This document shows positions 17,647 to 26,257 of a stretch of 34,525 nt of DNA, piece after piece. This DNA comes from an uncultured SAR86 cluster bacterium (GTDB lineage Bacteria; Pseudomonadota; Gammaproteobacteria; Magnimaribacterales; D2472): assembly GCA_902551185.1 (NCBI GenBank), contig CACDCN010000012.1, positions 1 through 34,525 on the forward strand, in the 5' to 3' direction. Under the pieces are notes generated by a model that was given only the letters and a program-made list of their open reading frames with translations, made no database searches and was not told the DNA's origin. Each line of letters begins with the position of its first letter. Within the stretch, counting starts at the first letter, position 1. Made by a program: the position numbers and the translations under genes.

Positions 17647-19482
17647 ATGAGAAAATTTTATTTAGTATGTTTAACAATTTTATCTTTTGGTCTTACTGCT
17701 GAAGTAAGCCCAGAAAGAATGGCTCAAATAGATTCAGAAGTTAAGTCTATGAGTATGTATGAACTTCGAGACAGAAGAGCCTATCTAATGAGCGAAGAAG
17801 CTCAATTATTAGATACCCAATCAAGCACCCAAAATCCATCTACTGTTAAAAGTGTATCTGGTAGATTGGCTGAAATTCGTGCTGAGCTAAGCTCAATTCA
17901 GAAAGCTTTACTTGCAATAGTTGGTGCAGCTGCTTTAAATGCTGTAACTAGTGATGGTTATAACGATAACGTACCACCAGTAATTACTATAGATGGTGCT
18001 AATCCTGCAACAGTAGAGTTAGGGGGAACATATTCTGATCCTGGCGCATCAGCTATGGACGAGTTTCATGGATCTACTGCAGTAACAGCATCAGGCAGTG
18101 TCGATACATCAACCGTAGGATCATATACAATTACATATACCGCAACAGACAAAGATGGTAATTCTGCAACCGCTTCAAGAACTGTTAATGTTGTTGATAC
18201 AACAGCACCGGTAGTGACTGTAACAGGTGATAATCCTGCAACAGTAGAGTTAGGAGACGAATATACTGATGCTGGCGCAACAGCGACTGATTTATCTGGA
18301 ACAGTTACGGTAGTTACTACTGGAACTGTCGATACAGACACAGTAGGCGAATACACATTAACATACACATCTACAGATGCTTCAGGAAATGCTGGAACAG
18401 CTACGAGAACGGTAAATGTTACTGATACAGTATCTCCAGTATTTACATCTTCAGCAACATTTGTAGTTGACGAAAATGTAACAGCAATTGGAGATGTTAC
18501 TGCAACTGATCTTGATACTGTCACCTTTACTATTGGGGCGACAACTAGTCCTACAGTACAAGGTACAACTGCCTCACAGCTTCAAATAACAAGCGAGGGT
18601 GCATTATCCTTTGATGTAGCTCCTGATTATGATTCACAAATAGGCGACGTTCAGTTGTATGAAACTGATGCTTTTGGAACTGTAACTAAAGCAGGAAAAA
18701 CATTATCAGGCTATGAAACTGGCGCAACGATGGACTTCACTGCAACAGTTACAGCTACTGATGCTTCTGGTAACGCTACAACACAAGACATTACCGTTCA
18801 GGTAAGAGATGTTGGTGGTGTTGATGACGAAACAGGAACAGGAACAGGTACAGGAACTGGTACAGGTACAGGTACAGCAACAAGTACATTTACACCACTT
18901 AACACATTCCCATTATTTACATCTTCAGAAACATTTGTAGTTGACGAAAATGTAACAGAAATTGGAACTGTTACTGCAACTATTGATGATGCTCCTAATA
19001 CTGTAACTGTCAGTTATACTATTGGGGCGACAACTGGTCCTGATATACAAGGCAATGGATCTATCTCAACTCTTTTAATAGATTCAAGCAGTGGTGCATT
19101 ATCCTTTGATGTAGCTCCTGATTATGATGTGCAAGTACCTGACACTATAGTGTGGGATACTTCAAGGAAAAACGCTTATTGTCCTCAAACTAATGGTAAT
19201 GAAACATGTTATGAAACTGAAAGAACAAGAACATTATCAGGTTATGAAACTGGCGCAACGATGGATTACACAGCAACTGTTACAGCTACATCCTCTCTTG
19301 GTGAAAACATCACTACTACACAAGACATTACCGTTCAGGTAAGAGATATTGGTGGTGTTGATGATGATACAGGAACAGGAACAGGAACAGGAACTGGTAC
19401 AGGTACAGGAACTGGTACCGCTACTAACACAATAGGTGGTGATACAGGACCAGTAGCTGGAGGAGTAGTTTCAGGAGGGTAA
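17647..19482 (+). CDS. secreted multidomain protein: two DUF5011/HYR-like Ig repeats, two cadherin-like repeats, (Thr-Gly)n linkers
   Basis: 611 aa. Signal peptide 'MRKFYLVCLTILSFGLTAEV', 'PPVITIDGANPATVELGGTYSDPGASAMD' and 'APVVTVTGDNPATVELGDEYTDAGATATD', two 'FTSS.TFVVDENVT.IG.VTAT' units, each followed by (TG)7-8. Confidence 0.8.
   Translation: MRKFYLVCLTILSFGLTAEVSPERMAQIDSEVKSMSMYELRDRRAYLMSEEAQLLDTQSSTQNPSTVKSVSGRLAEIRAELSSIQKALLAIVGAAALNAVTSDGYNDNVPPVITIDGANPATVELGGTYSDPGASAMDEFHGSTAVTASGSVDTSTVGSYTITYTATDKDGNSATASRTVNVVDTTAPVVTVTGDNPATVELGDEYTDAGATATDLSGTVTVVTTGTVDTDTVGEYTLTYTSTDASGNAGTATRTVNVTDTVSPVFTSSATFVVDENVTAIGDVTATDLDTVTFTIGATTSPTVQGTTASQLQITSEGALSFDVAPDYDSQIGDVQLYETDAFGTVTKAGKTLSGYETGATMDFTATVTATDASGNATTQDITVQVRDVGGVDDETGTGTGTGTGTGTGTATSTFTPLNTFPLFTSSETFVVDENVTEIGTVTATIDDAPNTVTVSYTIGATTGPDIQGNGSISTLLIDSSSGALSFDVAPDYDVQVPDTIVWDTSRKNAYCPQTNGNETCYETERTRTLSGYETGATMDYTATVTATSSLGENITTTQDITVQVRDIGGVDDDTGTGTGTGTGTGTGTGTATNTIGGDTGPVAGGVVSGG
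18832..18879 (+). repeat. hexanucleotide (ACAGGW) tandem repeat encoding (Thr-Gly)7
   Basis: aca gga aca gga aca ggt aca gga act ggt aca ggt aca ggt aca read directly. Confidence 0.95.
19369..19422 (+). repeat. hexanucleotide (ACAGGW) tandem repeat encoding (Thr-Gly)8
   Basis: aca gga x4, act ggt, aca ggt, aca gga, act ggt, acc gct read directly. Confidence 0.95.
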
Positions 19483-19505
19483 ACCAGACTGATCTCATAT
19501 CTCTT

Positions 19506-19778
19506 ATGGGCTTTGGAAAAAAAGATATTGTAAAAAATATCTCTTCCAAAGCCCTTATTACATCTAAAGCAAGTTCATTATTTCTAGAAGCATTCCTTAC
19601 TATTATTAAAGAAAACAAAACAAAAAAAATAAAGATATCAAAGTTTGGAACATATTATTCGCATAAAAGCCCAGCTAGGATAGGCAGAAATCCTAAAACA
19701 AAAGAAGAATTTAAAATTCTAGCTTCACAGAAGCTTGCATTTAAAGCCTCAAATAAAGTTAAATCTATTTTAAATTAA
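19506..19778 (+). CDS. ihfA: IHF/HU-family DNA-binding protein, IHF-alpha-like
   Basis: 90 aa. 'KKIKISKFGTYYSHKSPARIGRNPKTKEEFKI' matches the IHF/HU signature (GFGxF...RxGRNPKTG) and keeps the intercalating proline of RNP. Located downstream of pheT, as ihfA is in many Gammaproteobacteria. Confidence 0.8.
   Translation: MGFGKKDIVKNISSKALITSKASSLFLEAFLTIIKENKTKKIKISKFGTYYSHKSPARIGRNPKTKEEFKILASQKLAFKASNKVKSILN
19508..19554 (+). promoter_or_regulatory. strong inverted repeat/hairpin at the 5' end of the ihfA-like ORF
   Basis: GGGCTTTGGAA (19508-19518) pairs with TTCCAAAGCCC (19544-19554); AGATATT (19523-19529) pairs with AATATCT (19536-19542). 18 bp in two helices. Confidence 0.8.
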
Positions 19779-19782
19779 TAAA

Positions 19783-19859
19783 TGGTCGGGATGGCCGGAT
19801 TTGAACCGACGACCACTACACCCCCAGTGTAGTGCGCTACCAGGCTGCGCTACATCCCG
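19783..19859 (-). tRNA. tRNA-Pro (anticodon GGG), CCA encoded
   Basis: Reverse complement CGGGATG TA GCGC AGCCTGGTA GCGC A CTACA CTGGGGG TGTAG TGGTC GTCGG TTCAAAT CCGGC CATCCCG ACCA gives a full cloverleaf; anticodon GGG at 19823-19825. Confidence 0.97.
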
Positions 19860-19897
19860 AAAAATAATATATAATAACATCTTATTTTTATATCAAT

Positions 19898-21712
19898 TTG
19901 ATAACCATAGCCGATACATTGAAAAGACTTTATTTTGTTATTTTTTTAATATTTTTAACTGCTGTCAAAGCAGATAGTTATGATGTGAATACATCATCTG
20001 GCGTTAGCATTGGATATTTAGATAATGGCGTTATTTATTGGGATGATATTCCTTATGCGAAACCTCCAGTTGGAGACTTAAGATGGAAAGCGCCTAGAAA
20101 GCTTCAATCAGATTCTATAATTGAATCAAAAGACAATAATTTTTGTATGCAAAGAACATCTTCATTAGGTGGTTCTGCTCAGTTTTCTGATAAAGATATC
20201 TCGGGTACAGAAGATTGTTTGTATCTTGATATTATTTCACCATCAAAAAAATCTAATGAATTATTGCCAGTAATGTTTTGGATTCATGGGGGTGGAAATA
20301 CATCCGGTTTAAAAGATTTATATGATTTTACTAAATTAGTTAAAAAACATAATGTGATTATAATTCGAATCAATTATAGGCTTGGTCCATTTGGCTGGTT
20401 TACTCATCCAGCAATCCAGGATTTACAAGAAGGTTTAGATAAGACATCTAACTTTGGAACATTAGATATTATTGCTGCATTGGAATGGGTAAAAGAGAAT
20501 ATTTCTTTATTTGGAGGCGATTCTGAAAATATTACAATATTTGGAGAATCAGCTGGAGGCCATAATGTTTTATCTTTACTGGTCTCTAATCAAGCAAAAG
20601 GACTATTTAATAAAGCAATATCAATGTCAGGATATACGGAAACAATATTACCTCAAGATGCTTATAAGCCTAAAAATAAATCTAATACCTCAAGTTATTC
20701 TAGTTGGGAGGTCGTAAACAAAATTATTAAAGATCAATCATATAAGAAAGAACAAAATACCTTTAGCAATCAAGAAATAAGGAGTATTTTATATAGTCTT
20801 GATGAAGAAGAGTTGTATAAGATTTATTCAGAACGAGAGTCTTATGAAGAAATTCCTCTTCTTACAGCTGATGGTCTTGTAATTCCCTCAATTGGACTAA
20901 GAAAAGCTCTTGGAGAAAAACAATATGTTAATAATGTACCTACTATATTAGGTTCAAATCGAGATGAAGTTAAAATATGGTTGGCTTTTTCAGAATATTT
21001 GGTTGATGTTGATTATTCTATAAGCGGCTCTTTATTCAATCTCCCCAAAGTCATAATAAAAGATGAGGATGCGTATGAAGCATTTAGTTATTACAGGAGC
21101 GCTGCATGGAAAATAAGAGGGGTTGACGAACCACTTAAATTTTTAGCTTCAGTTGGAAATAAAAACTTATATTCTTATAGATTTGATTGGGATGACCAAA
21201 GAAAATTTATTATTGGAGATTTTAAACAACTTTTTGGAGCTGCTCATGCTTTAGAGATTCCCTTACTTTTAGGTGATACGAAGCTTGTTGGTGGTCCACC
21301 TGTATCTAATTTCATGTACCCGAGAGGTGTCTCTAGATTCTATACATCAAGAAATATGATGAAATTTTGGACCAATTTTGCCAAACATGGAATACCAGGA
21401 AAATCATCAAACAAGGTTGAATGGACTCCTTATAAGACAGACAAAGATAATGAATCTTTATTTATGATTTTGGATAATAGAAAAAATCTTAAAATGAGTT
21501 CTGGTAACGCTACTTTAAAAACTTTATCTGAAGAACTTTATTTAGATGATAGGTTAAATGAGCTAGAAAAATGTGTTATTGCTCTTCAAATGTATACTTA
21601 TGTAGGTAATGATCTTTATGATGAAAATATAAAAAATTATCCGGGTAGATGTGATAGAAAATCTTCTGAAAAATTTATAATGGATAATGCAAGCATTATT
21701 GAGTACGATTAA
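19898..21712 (+). CDS. type-B carboxylesterase/lipase, secreted
   Basis: 'YAKPPVGDLRWKAP', 'EDCLYLDIISP', 'FGESAGGHNVLSLL' (catalytic Ser), 'GAAHALEIPLLLG' (His). TTG start at 19898, or TTG 19919, which gives the signal peptide MKRLYFVIFLIFLTAVKA. Confidence 0.9.
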   Translation: MITIADTLKRLYFVIFLIFLTAVKADSYDVNTSSGVSIGYLDNGVIYWDDIPYAKPPVGDLRWKAPRKLQSDSIIESKDNNFCMQRTSSLGGSAQFSDKDISGTEDCLYLDIISPSKKSNELLPVMFWIHGGGNTSGLKDLYDFTKLVKKHNVIIIRINYRLGPFGWFTHPAIQDLQEGLDKTSNFGTLDIIAALEWVKENISLFGGDSENITIFGESAGGHNVLSLLVSNQAKGLFNKAISMSGYTETILPQDAYKPKNKSNTSSYSSWEVVNKIIKDQSYKKEQNTFSNQEIRSILYSLDEEELYKIYSERESYEEIPLLTADGLVIPSIGLRKALGEKQYVNNVPTILGSNRDEVKIWLAFSEYLVDVDYSISGSLFNLPKVIIKDEDAYEAFSYYRSAAWKIRGVDEPLKFLASVGNKNLYSYRFDWDDQRKFIIGDFKQLFGAAHALEIPLLLGDTKLVGGPPVSNFMYPRGVSRFYTSRNMMKFWTNFAKHGIPGKSSNKVEWTPYKTDKDNESLFMILDNRKNLKMSSGNATLKTLSEELYLDDRLNELEKCVIALQMYTYVGNDLYDENIKNYPGRCDRKSSEKFIMDNASIIEYD

Positions 21713-22137
21713 TTTTTTGATAGATCCTTTAATTTAAGTACTTCGATATCCTTTATTCTAATTAAATCGGCAACTCTTCTAACTAATCGTTCCTCATCTA
21801 CATCTAATTTACCATCAGCATAAGCTATCTTCCACATAAATTCTAACAGCGAGTGTTTCTCTTCCTTAGAATAGCTGTTATTAATGTCTTCAATGAACTC
21901 ATGAAATGAGATGCTGTCCTTGCTATATATTTCTATTATTTTTAATATCTCAAATTTTTCTTTACCAACTTTTGCTGAAATTGATTCTATCTCTTCCATT
22001 AGTACTAATAACTCATCTTCGCTTATCTCACCATCAGATCTTGCAATCTCATAAGCTAATACTGCTGCTGTTAACTCTATCTCAAAAGATGTCTGTTGTT
22101 TGGTAGTTATTTTTTTCTTCTTAAAAAAATCAAACAT
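21709..22137 (-). CDS. TerB-like (tellurite-resistance TerB family) small protein
   Basis: 142 aa. 'ELTAAVLAYEIARSDGEISEDELLVLMEEIESIS...HSLLEFMWKIAYADGKLDVDEERLVRRVADLIRI' is the typical TerB helical repeat with D-G-E/D-G-K motifs. Confidence 0.85.
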   Translation of the reverse strand: MFDFFKKKKITTKQQTSFEIELTAAVLAYEIARSDGEISEDELLVLMEEIESISAKVGKEKFEILKIIEIYSKDSISFHEFIEDINNSYSKEEKHSLLEFMWKIAYADGKLDVDEERLVRRVADLIRIKDIEVLKLKDLSKN

Positions 22138-23194
22138 TTTTATTCAATTTATCCTTAGCTTTATCATAATTATTTGCAATTACATAGTATATAGCTCCAT
22201 AAGTTGCAAAAAGTAAGAAAGATATCGAAGATGAAGAATTATTTTCTATGTATATTCCAAAAATCCCAGTAATAAAGGTTACGATTAAAATTATGAGTAA
22301 AGTACCTTCAGGAGAAAACTTTATCATAAGCTTATGATGAACATGATCTCTTCCTGCTGATGTCCAACTCTTACCTTTTTTAATCCTTGAAAAGATTAAA
22401 CCTATGCAATCTAAGAAAGGTATGGCAACAAACCAAAGCATAGTAATCGGCTGAATGCTATAAATTTCACTTTGAGAGGCATATATTGCGGACCATGCTA
22501 CCCAAAAGCCAACTAAGTTTGATCCACTATCACCTAAAAAGACACCTCTTTTTTTACCAAAAAAACCTAAATTAAATATAAGAAATCCTATCATTGACCC
22601 AATTATTAAAACCAACATTGAGTCATAAATTAATCCGGAGTAAAAACCTATTAAAAGCAATGCCAACATTGCACATCCTGCGCACAAACCATTTATACCA
22701 TCCATCATATTGAAAGCATTCATAATCCCAACAACGCAAAAAATAGTTACTGGTATGCTAAAAATTCCAAGTTTAATCTCCCCAAATCCAAATAAGTCAC
22801 CTAAAGAAACTAAATATATGTTTGTACTAAATATCATGTAAACTGCTAAAAGACATTGAATAAGTATTCGAAATCTAGGCTTTAAGTTTTTTAGATCATC
22901 AATTAAAAAGATTGCCAATAAAGGTATTGAAACTAACATCAATTGAAAAGTAAAATCAGGAACATACCCACTAAGGTTATTTAAATCTATATATAATTTT
23001 CCAGTTAGTAACAGCGCAACTAAAATTCCAATACCTCCAGTCAATGGAGTTGGCCTTTTATGAAATTTTCTGCTCCTATCAGGCAAATCAACAAGAAAAT
23101 TATATTTCTTAGCGTAATTTCGAAGCACAGAATTTATAGCCATAGACACAATAATGCTTATAATTATGTAATCTAATATAATTGTTAGTTCCAT
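22130..23194 (-). CDS. undecaprenyl-phosphate GlcNAc-1-phosphate transferase-like (WecA/MraY superfamily)
   Basis: 354 aa, polytopic. 'KRPTPLTGGIGILVALL', 'FLIDDLKNLKPRFRILIQ', 'NAFNMMDGINGLCAG', 'FLGDSGSNLVGFWVAW', 'GRDHVHHKL'. Confidence 0.93.
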   Translation of the reverse strand: MELTIILDYIIISIIVSMAINSVLRNYAKKYNFLVDLPDRSRKFHKRPTPLTGGIGILVALLLTGKLYIDLNNLSGYVPDFTFQLMLVSIPLLAIFLIDDLKNLKPRFRILIQCLLAVYMIFSTNIYLVSLGDLFGFGEIKLGIFSIPVTIFCVVGIMNAFNMMDGINGLCAGCAMLALLLIGFYSGLIYDSMLVLIIGSMIGFLIFNLGFFGKKRGVFLGDSGSNLVGFWVAWSAIYASQSEIYSIQPITMLWFVAIPFLDCIGLIFSRIKKGKSWTSAGRDHVHHKLMIKFSPEGTLLIILIVTFITGIFGIYIENNSSSSISFLLFATYGAIYYVIANNYDKAKDKLNKNV

Positions 23195-23214
23195 TTTAAT
23201 ATTTTATATCTAAT

Positions 23215-24363
23215 ATGCTTGAATTTAATACACTCTTTTACAGAATTAAATATATTTTTATTATATCTACAATATATATTTTTTCAGCCTTATTAAATGC
23301 AACCTCAAACTTAGAGAGATTAAATGTTCCCTCTGGTTTTGAGATAAATATTTTTGCAGACGGACTTGAATCTCCTAGACAAATAACTGAAACCGATAGC
23401 GGTTTTATAATAGTTGGATCAAAAATGGGTGACAAGATAATAGGTCTTTTTGATTCTGACGATGATGGATTTGCTGAAAAAAGAATTGTTATAGCTGACA
23501 ATTTAAAAAATCCTACTGGTGTTAGTTTTTTTAAAGGTGATTTATATTTCGCTGAAATAGATACGATTTGGATAATAAAAAACATCGATGATTGGCTAAG
23601 TTCAAATTCAAATGCTCTCCCTTCAAAATCTATTTTTATGAATGATCTTCCCTCGGAAACATGGCATGGTTTTAAATATATTGATTTTGGACCTGATGGC
23701 AATTTATATATTCCAGTAGGAGTCCCATGTAATATTTGTATTGAACCACAAATAAAAGATTCAAGATTTGCTGCCATACATAAATATCAGAATGGTAAAC
23801 TTGTTACAGTTGCTCATGGGGTTAGAAACAGCGTTGGATTTGATTGGCATCCCGTAACAAAAAAAATGTACTTTTCAGATAATGGAAGAGACTGGCTTGG
23901 AGATGACTCTCCATCTTGTGAGTTAAATGTAATTAACAAAGAGGGTAGTTTTTTTGGATATCCCTATAAACACGCTACAAATGTAATTGATCCTAAATTT
24001 GGTTATCTTATTCCAGATGTAGATAGAGATTTTGTAGACCCTATTGCTGAGTTAGGTCCTCATGTGGCGCCCTTAGGAATTACATTTTATGATAATATTA
24101 AGTTCCCTTCCAAATATCAGAACAGTATTTTTATAGCACTTCATGGGTCATGGAATAGAACAAAAAAATCTGGTTATAAAGTTATTTTTATTAAATTAGA
24201 TGAAAATGGAAATTATATTAGTCAAGAAGATTTTATAACGGGCTGGTTATCTAATGAATCAGCATGGGGTAGACCTGTTTCACCATTCGTAATGAGTAAT
24301 GGCTCTCTATTAATTTCTGATGATAAGTTTAATGTGATTTATAAAGTTACCTATAAAGGATAA
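23215..24363 (+). CDS. PQQ-dependent sugar (sorbosone/glucose) dehydrogenase-like beta-propeller, secreted
   Basis: 382 aa. 'LNVPSGFEINIFADGLESPRQIT', 'GPDGNLYIPVG', 'VAHGVRNSVGFDWHPVTKKMYFSDNGRDWLGDD', 'ALHGSWNR'. Confidence 0.85.
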   Translation: MLEFNTLFYRIKYIFIISTIYIFSALLNATSNLERLNVPSGFEINIFADGLESPRQITETDSGFIIVGSKMGDKIIGLFDSDDDGFAEKRIVIADNLKNPTGVSFFKGDLYFAEIDTIWIIKNIDDWLSSNSNALPSKSIFMNDLPSETWHGFKYIDFGPDGNLYIPVGVPCNICIEPQIKDSRFAAIHKYQNGKLVTVAHGVRNSVGFDWHPVTKKMYFSDNGRDWLGDDSPSCELNVINKEGSFFGYPYKHATNVIDPKFGYLIPDVDRDFVDPIAELGPHVAPLGITFYDNIKFPSKYQNSIFIALHGSWNRTKKSGYKVIFIKLDENGNYISQEDFITGWLSNESAWGRPVSPFVMSNGSLLISDDKFNVIYKVTYKG

Positions 24364-24509
24364 ATCTTATGCTTCTACTAGATATGAAGGAATCAAGAAT
24401 AAGAGAGTAAGCACATTTAAAAGTATAAAAAATTAAAATATATTTTTGTAGTTAAGAATATTTCTCTTATGTATACTGATGATTGTTTTTATAGGGATAT
24501 GGAGAATAT

Positions 24510-26189
24510 ATGACTAGGTACTTAAGTGATTTAGAGATAGCTAATGCTGCTAACAAAAAGCCTATAAGCGAGATAGCTAATTCAATAAATATTAATGAAG
24601 AAGATTTAATTAAGTATGGCAATGATAAAGCAAAATTATCATATGATTTTATTAATTCATTATCTAAAAAAGATAACGGAAAATTAATTTTAGTAACTGC
24701 TATTTCTCCAACTCCTGCTGGTGAGGGCAAAACAACCACTAGTGTAGGATTAGTTGATGGATTATGTCACATTGGCAAGAAAGCAATGATTTGCTTAAGA
24801 GAGCCAAGTCTTGGTCCATGTTTTGGCATGAAAGGTGGTGCTGCTGGGGGTGGCTATGCTCAAGTAATACCTATGACTGATATTAATCTTCATTTTACTG
24901 GAGACTTTCATGCTATTGGAGCAGCACATAATTTATTATCCGCATTGATTGATAATCATATCCATTGGGATAATGAATTAAATATTGATCCTAGAAGGAT
25001 AACTTGGAAAAGGGTTGTAGATATGAATGATAGATCATTAAGAGAAATAACCTGTGGATTGGGAGGCCTTGGCAATGGCGTACCTCGACAAAGCGGATAC
25101 GATATTACTGTTGCGTCAGAAATTATGGCAGTTTTTTGTCTTGCATCCGATCTAGAAGATTTACAAAATAGAATAGGGAACATTGTTATCGGGTATACCA
25201 AAGATAATAAACCGGTAAGAGCTAAAGAGTTAAATGCTGACGGGGCAGTTACAGCATTATTAAAAGATGCATTTCAGCCAAATCTAGTTCAAACTCTAGA
25301 AAATAATCCTGCATTCATGCATGGAGGCCCATTTGCAAATATTGCTCATGGATGTAATTCAGTAACATCAACAAAAACTGCTTTAAAGCTTGCAGACTAT
25401 GTTGTTACTGAAGCAGGTTTTGGTGCAGACCTTGGAGCTGAAAAATTCTTTGATATTAAATGCAGAAAATCTGGGCTGAAACCAGATGCAGTAGTACTAG
25501 TAGCAACAACAAAAGCATTAAAAATGCATGGCGGTGTTCAAAAAAGTGAATTAAATAAGGAAAATGTGGAAGCAGTTATAAAAGGTTGTGAAAATCTTGG
25601 TAAACATATTGAAAATATTGGTAAATTTGGTGTTCCAGTAGTTGTTGGGATTAATGATTATGTTACTGATACTGAAAATGAGCATAAAGAAATAATTAAC
25701 TTCTGTAAGGAAAAGGGAGTTGAATGTAGAATTTCATCACATTGGGAAAAAGGCGGAGAAGGAGCTGCTGCTTTAGCCGAAGAAGTTGTAAGACTTGCTG
25801 ATTCAAACTCATCAAAGTTTAAAACTTTGTATAAAAGTGAAATGGGCTTATGGGATAAAACTCAATATATAGCTCAAAATATTTATGGTGCTGCAGACAT
25901 AATTGCTGATAAGAAAGTAAGAAATCAGTTTAAAAAACTAGAAGATGATGGATTCGGGGGCTATCCAATATGTATGGCAAAAACTCAGTATAGCTTTTCA
26001 ACAGATCCATTATTAATGGGGGCACCATCTGGTCATGATGTTCCAATAAGAGAGGTAAGATTATCAGCTGGCGCAGAATTTGTGGTTGTTGTATGTGGCG
26101 AAATTATGACTATGCCAGGACTACCTAGAGTGCCTGCAGCTGAAGCAATTGGCTTAGATGAGCATAAAGAAATAAAAGGATTGTTTTAA
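24510..26189 (+). CDS. fhs: formate-tetrahydrofolate ligase
   Basis: 559 aa. '[19 protein letters not shown]' P-loop, '[26 protein letters not shown]', 'TGDFHAI', '[20 protein letters not shown]'. GGAG upstream. Confidence 0.97.
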   Translation: MTRYLSDLEIANAANKKPISEIANSININEEDLIKYGNDKAKLSYDFINSLSKKDNGKLILVTAISPTPAGEGKTTTSVGLVDGLCHIGKKAMICLREPSLGPCFGMKGGAAGGGYAQVIPMTDINLHFTGDFHAIGAAHNLLSALIDNHIHWDNELNIDPRRITWKRVVDMNDRSLREITCGLGGLGNGVPRQSGYDITVASEIMAVFCLASDLEDLQNRIGNIVIGYTKDNKPVRAKELNADGAVTALLKDAFQPNLVQTLENNPAFMHGGPFANIAHGCNSVTSTKTALKLADYVVTEAGFGADLGAEKFFDIKCRKSGLKPDAVVLVATTKALKMHGGVQKSELNKENVEAVIKGCENLGKHIENIGKFGVPVVVGINDYVTDTENEHKEIINFCKEKGVECRISSHWEKGGEGAAALAEEVVRLADSNSSKFKTLYKSEMGLWDKTQYIAQNIYGAADIIADKKVRNQFKKLEDDGFGGYPICMAKTQYSFSTDPLLMGAPSGHDVPIREVRLSAGAEFVVVVCGEIMTMPGLPRVPAAEAIGLDEHKEIKGLF

Positions 26190-26257
26190 TTAAAGCTTTC
26201 TAGTTCATTTTATTATATTTAGTTATAATTTAAGATCTTAAATCAATGGAGTAGATA

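Larger units (their letters stand above)
18441..19424 (+). repeat. intragenic direct duplication (cadherin-like unit plus TG linker), copies starting at about 18441 and 18915
   Basis: Shared DNA blocks include 'acatttgtagttgacgaaaatgtaaca', 'gcattatcctttgatgtagctcctgattatgat', 'ggcgcaacgatgga' and 'acacaagacattaccgttcaggtaagagat'. Confidence 0.85.

Noticed and set aside
18066-18524. 152-aa minus-strand ORF (TVSRSVAVTSPIAVTFSSTTN...)
   Set aside because: Antisense to the Thr/Val-rich repeats of the Ig-like protein; its composition mirrors the repeats on the opposite strand, with no independent support.
18832-19422. Repeat arrays considered as CRISPR-like
   Set aside because: The unit is a 6-bp coding microsatellite (Thr-Gly) with no spacers and no cas genes in the window.
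19783-19859. tRNA-Pro considered as an integration site for a genomic island
   Set aside because: No integrase, no duplicated tRNA 3' end found by eye and no mobile-element genes nearby; the tRNA-Pro next to ihfA is more simply ancestral synteny.
20511-20717. 68-aa plus-strand ORF in an alternative frame
   Set aside because: Lies inside the carboxylesterase in a different frame; no motif.
21709-22137. TerB-like gene considered as a tellurite resistance or phage-defence island
   Set aside because: No TerC/TerD/TerE or other ter or defence genes adjacent; a single TerB-domain protein does not support either call.
23238-23777. 179-aa minus-strand ORF over the PQQ dehydrogenase
   Set aside because: Fully antisense to a well-supported CDS; no recognisable motif.
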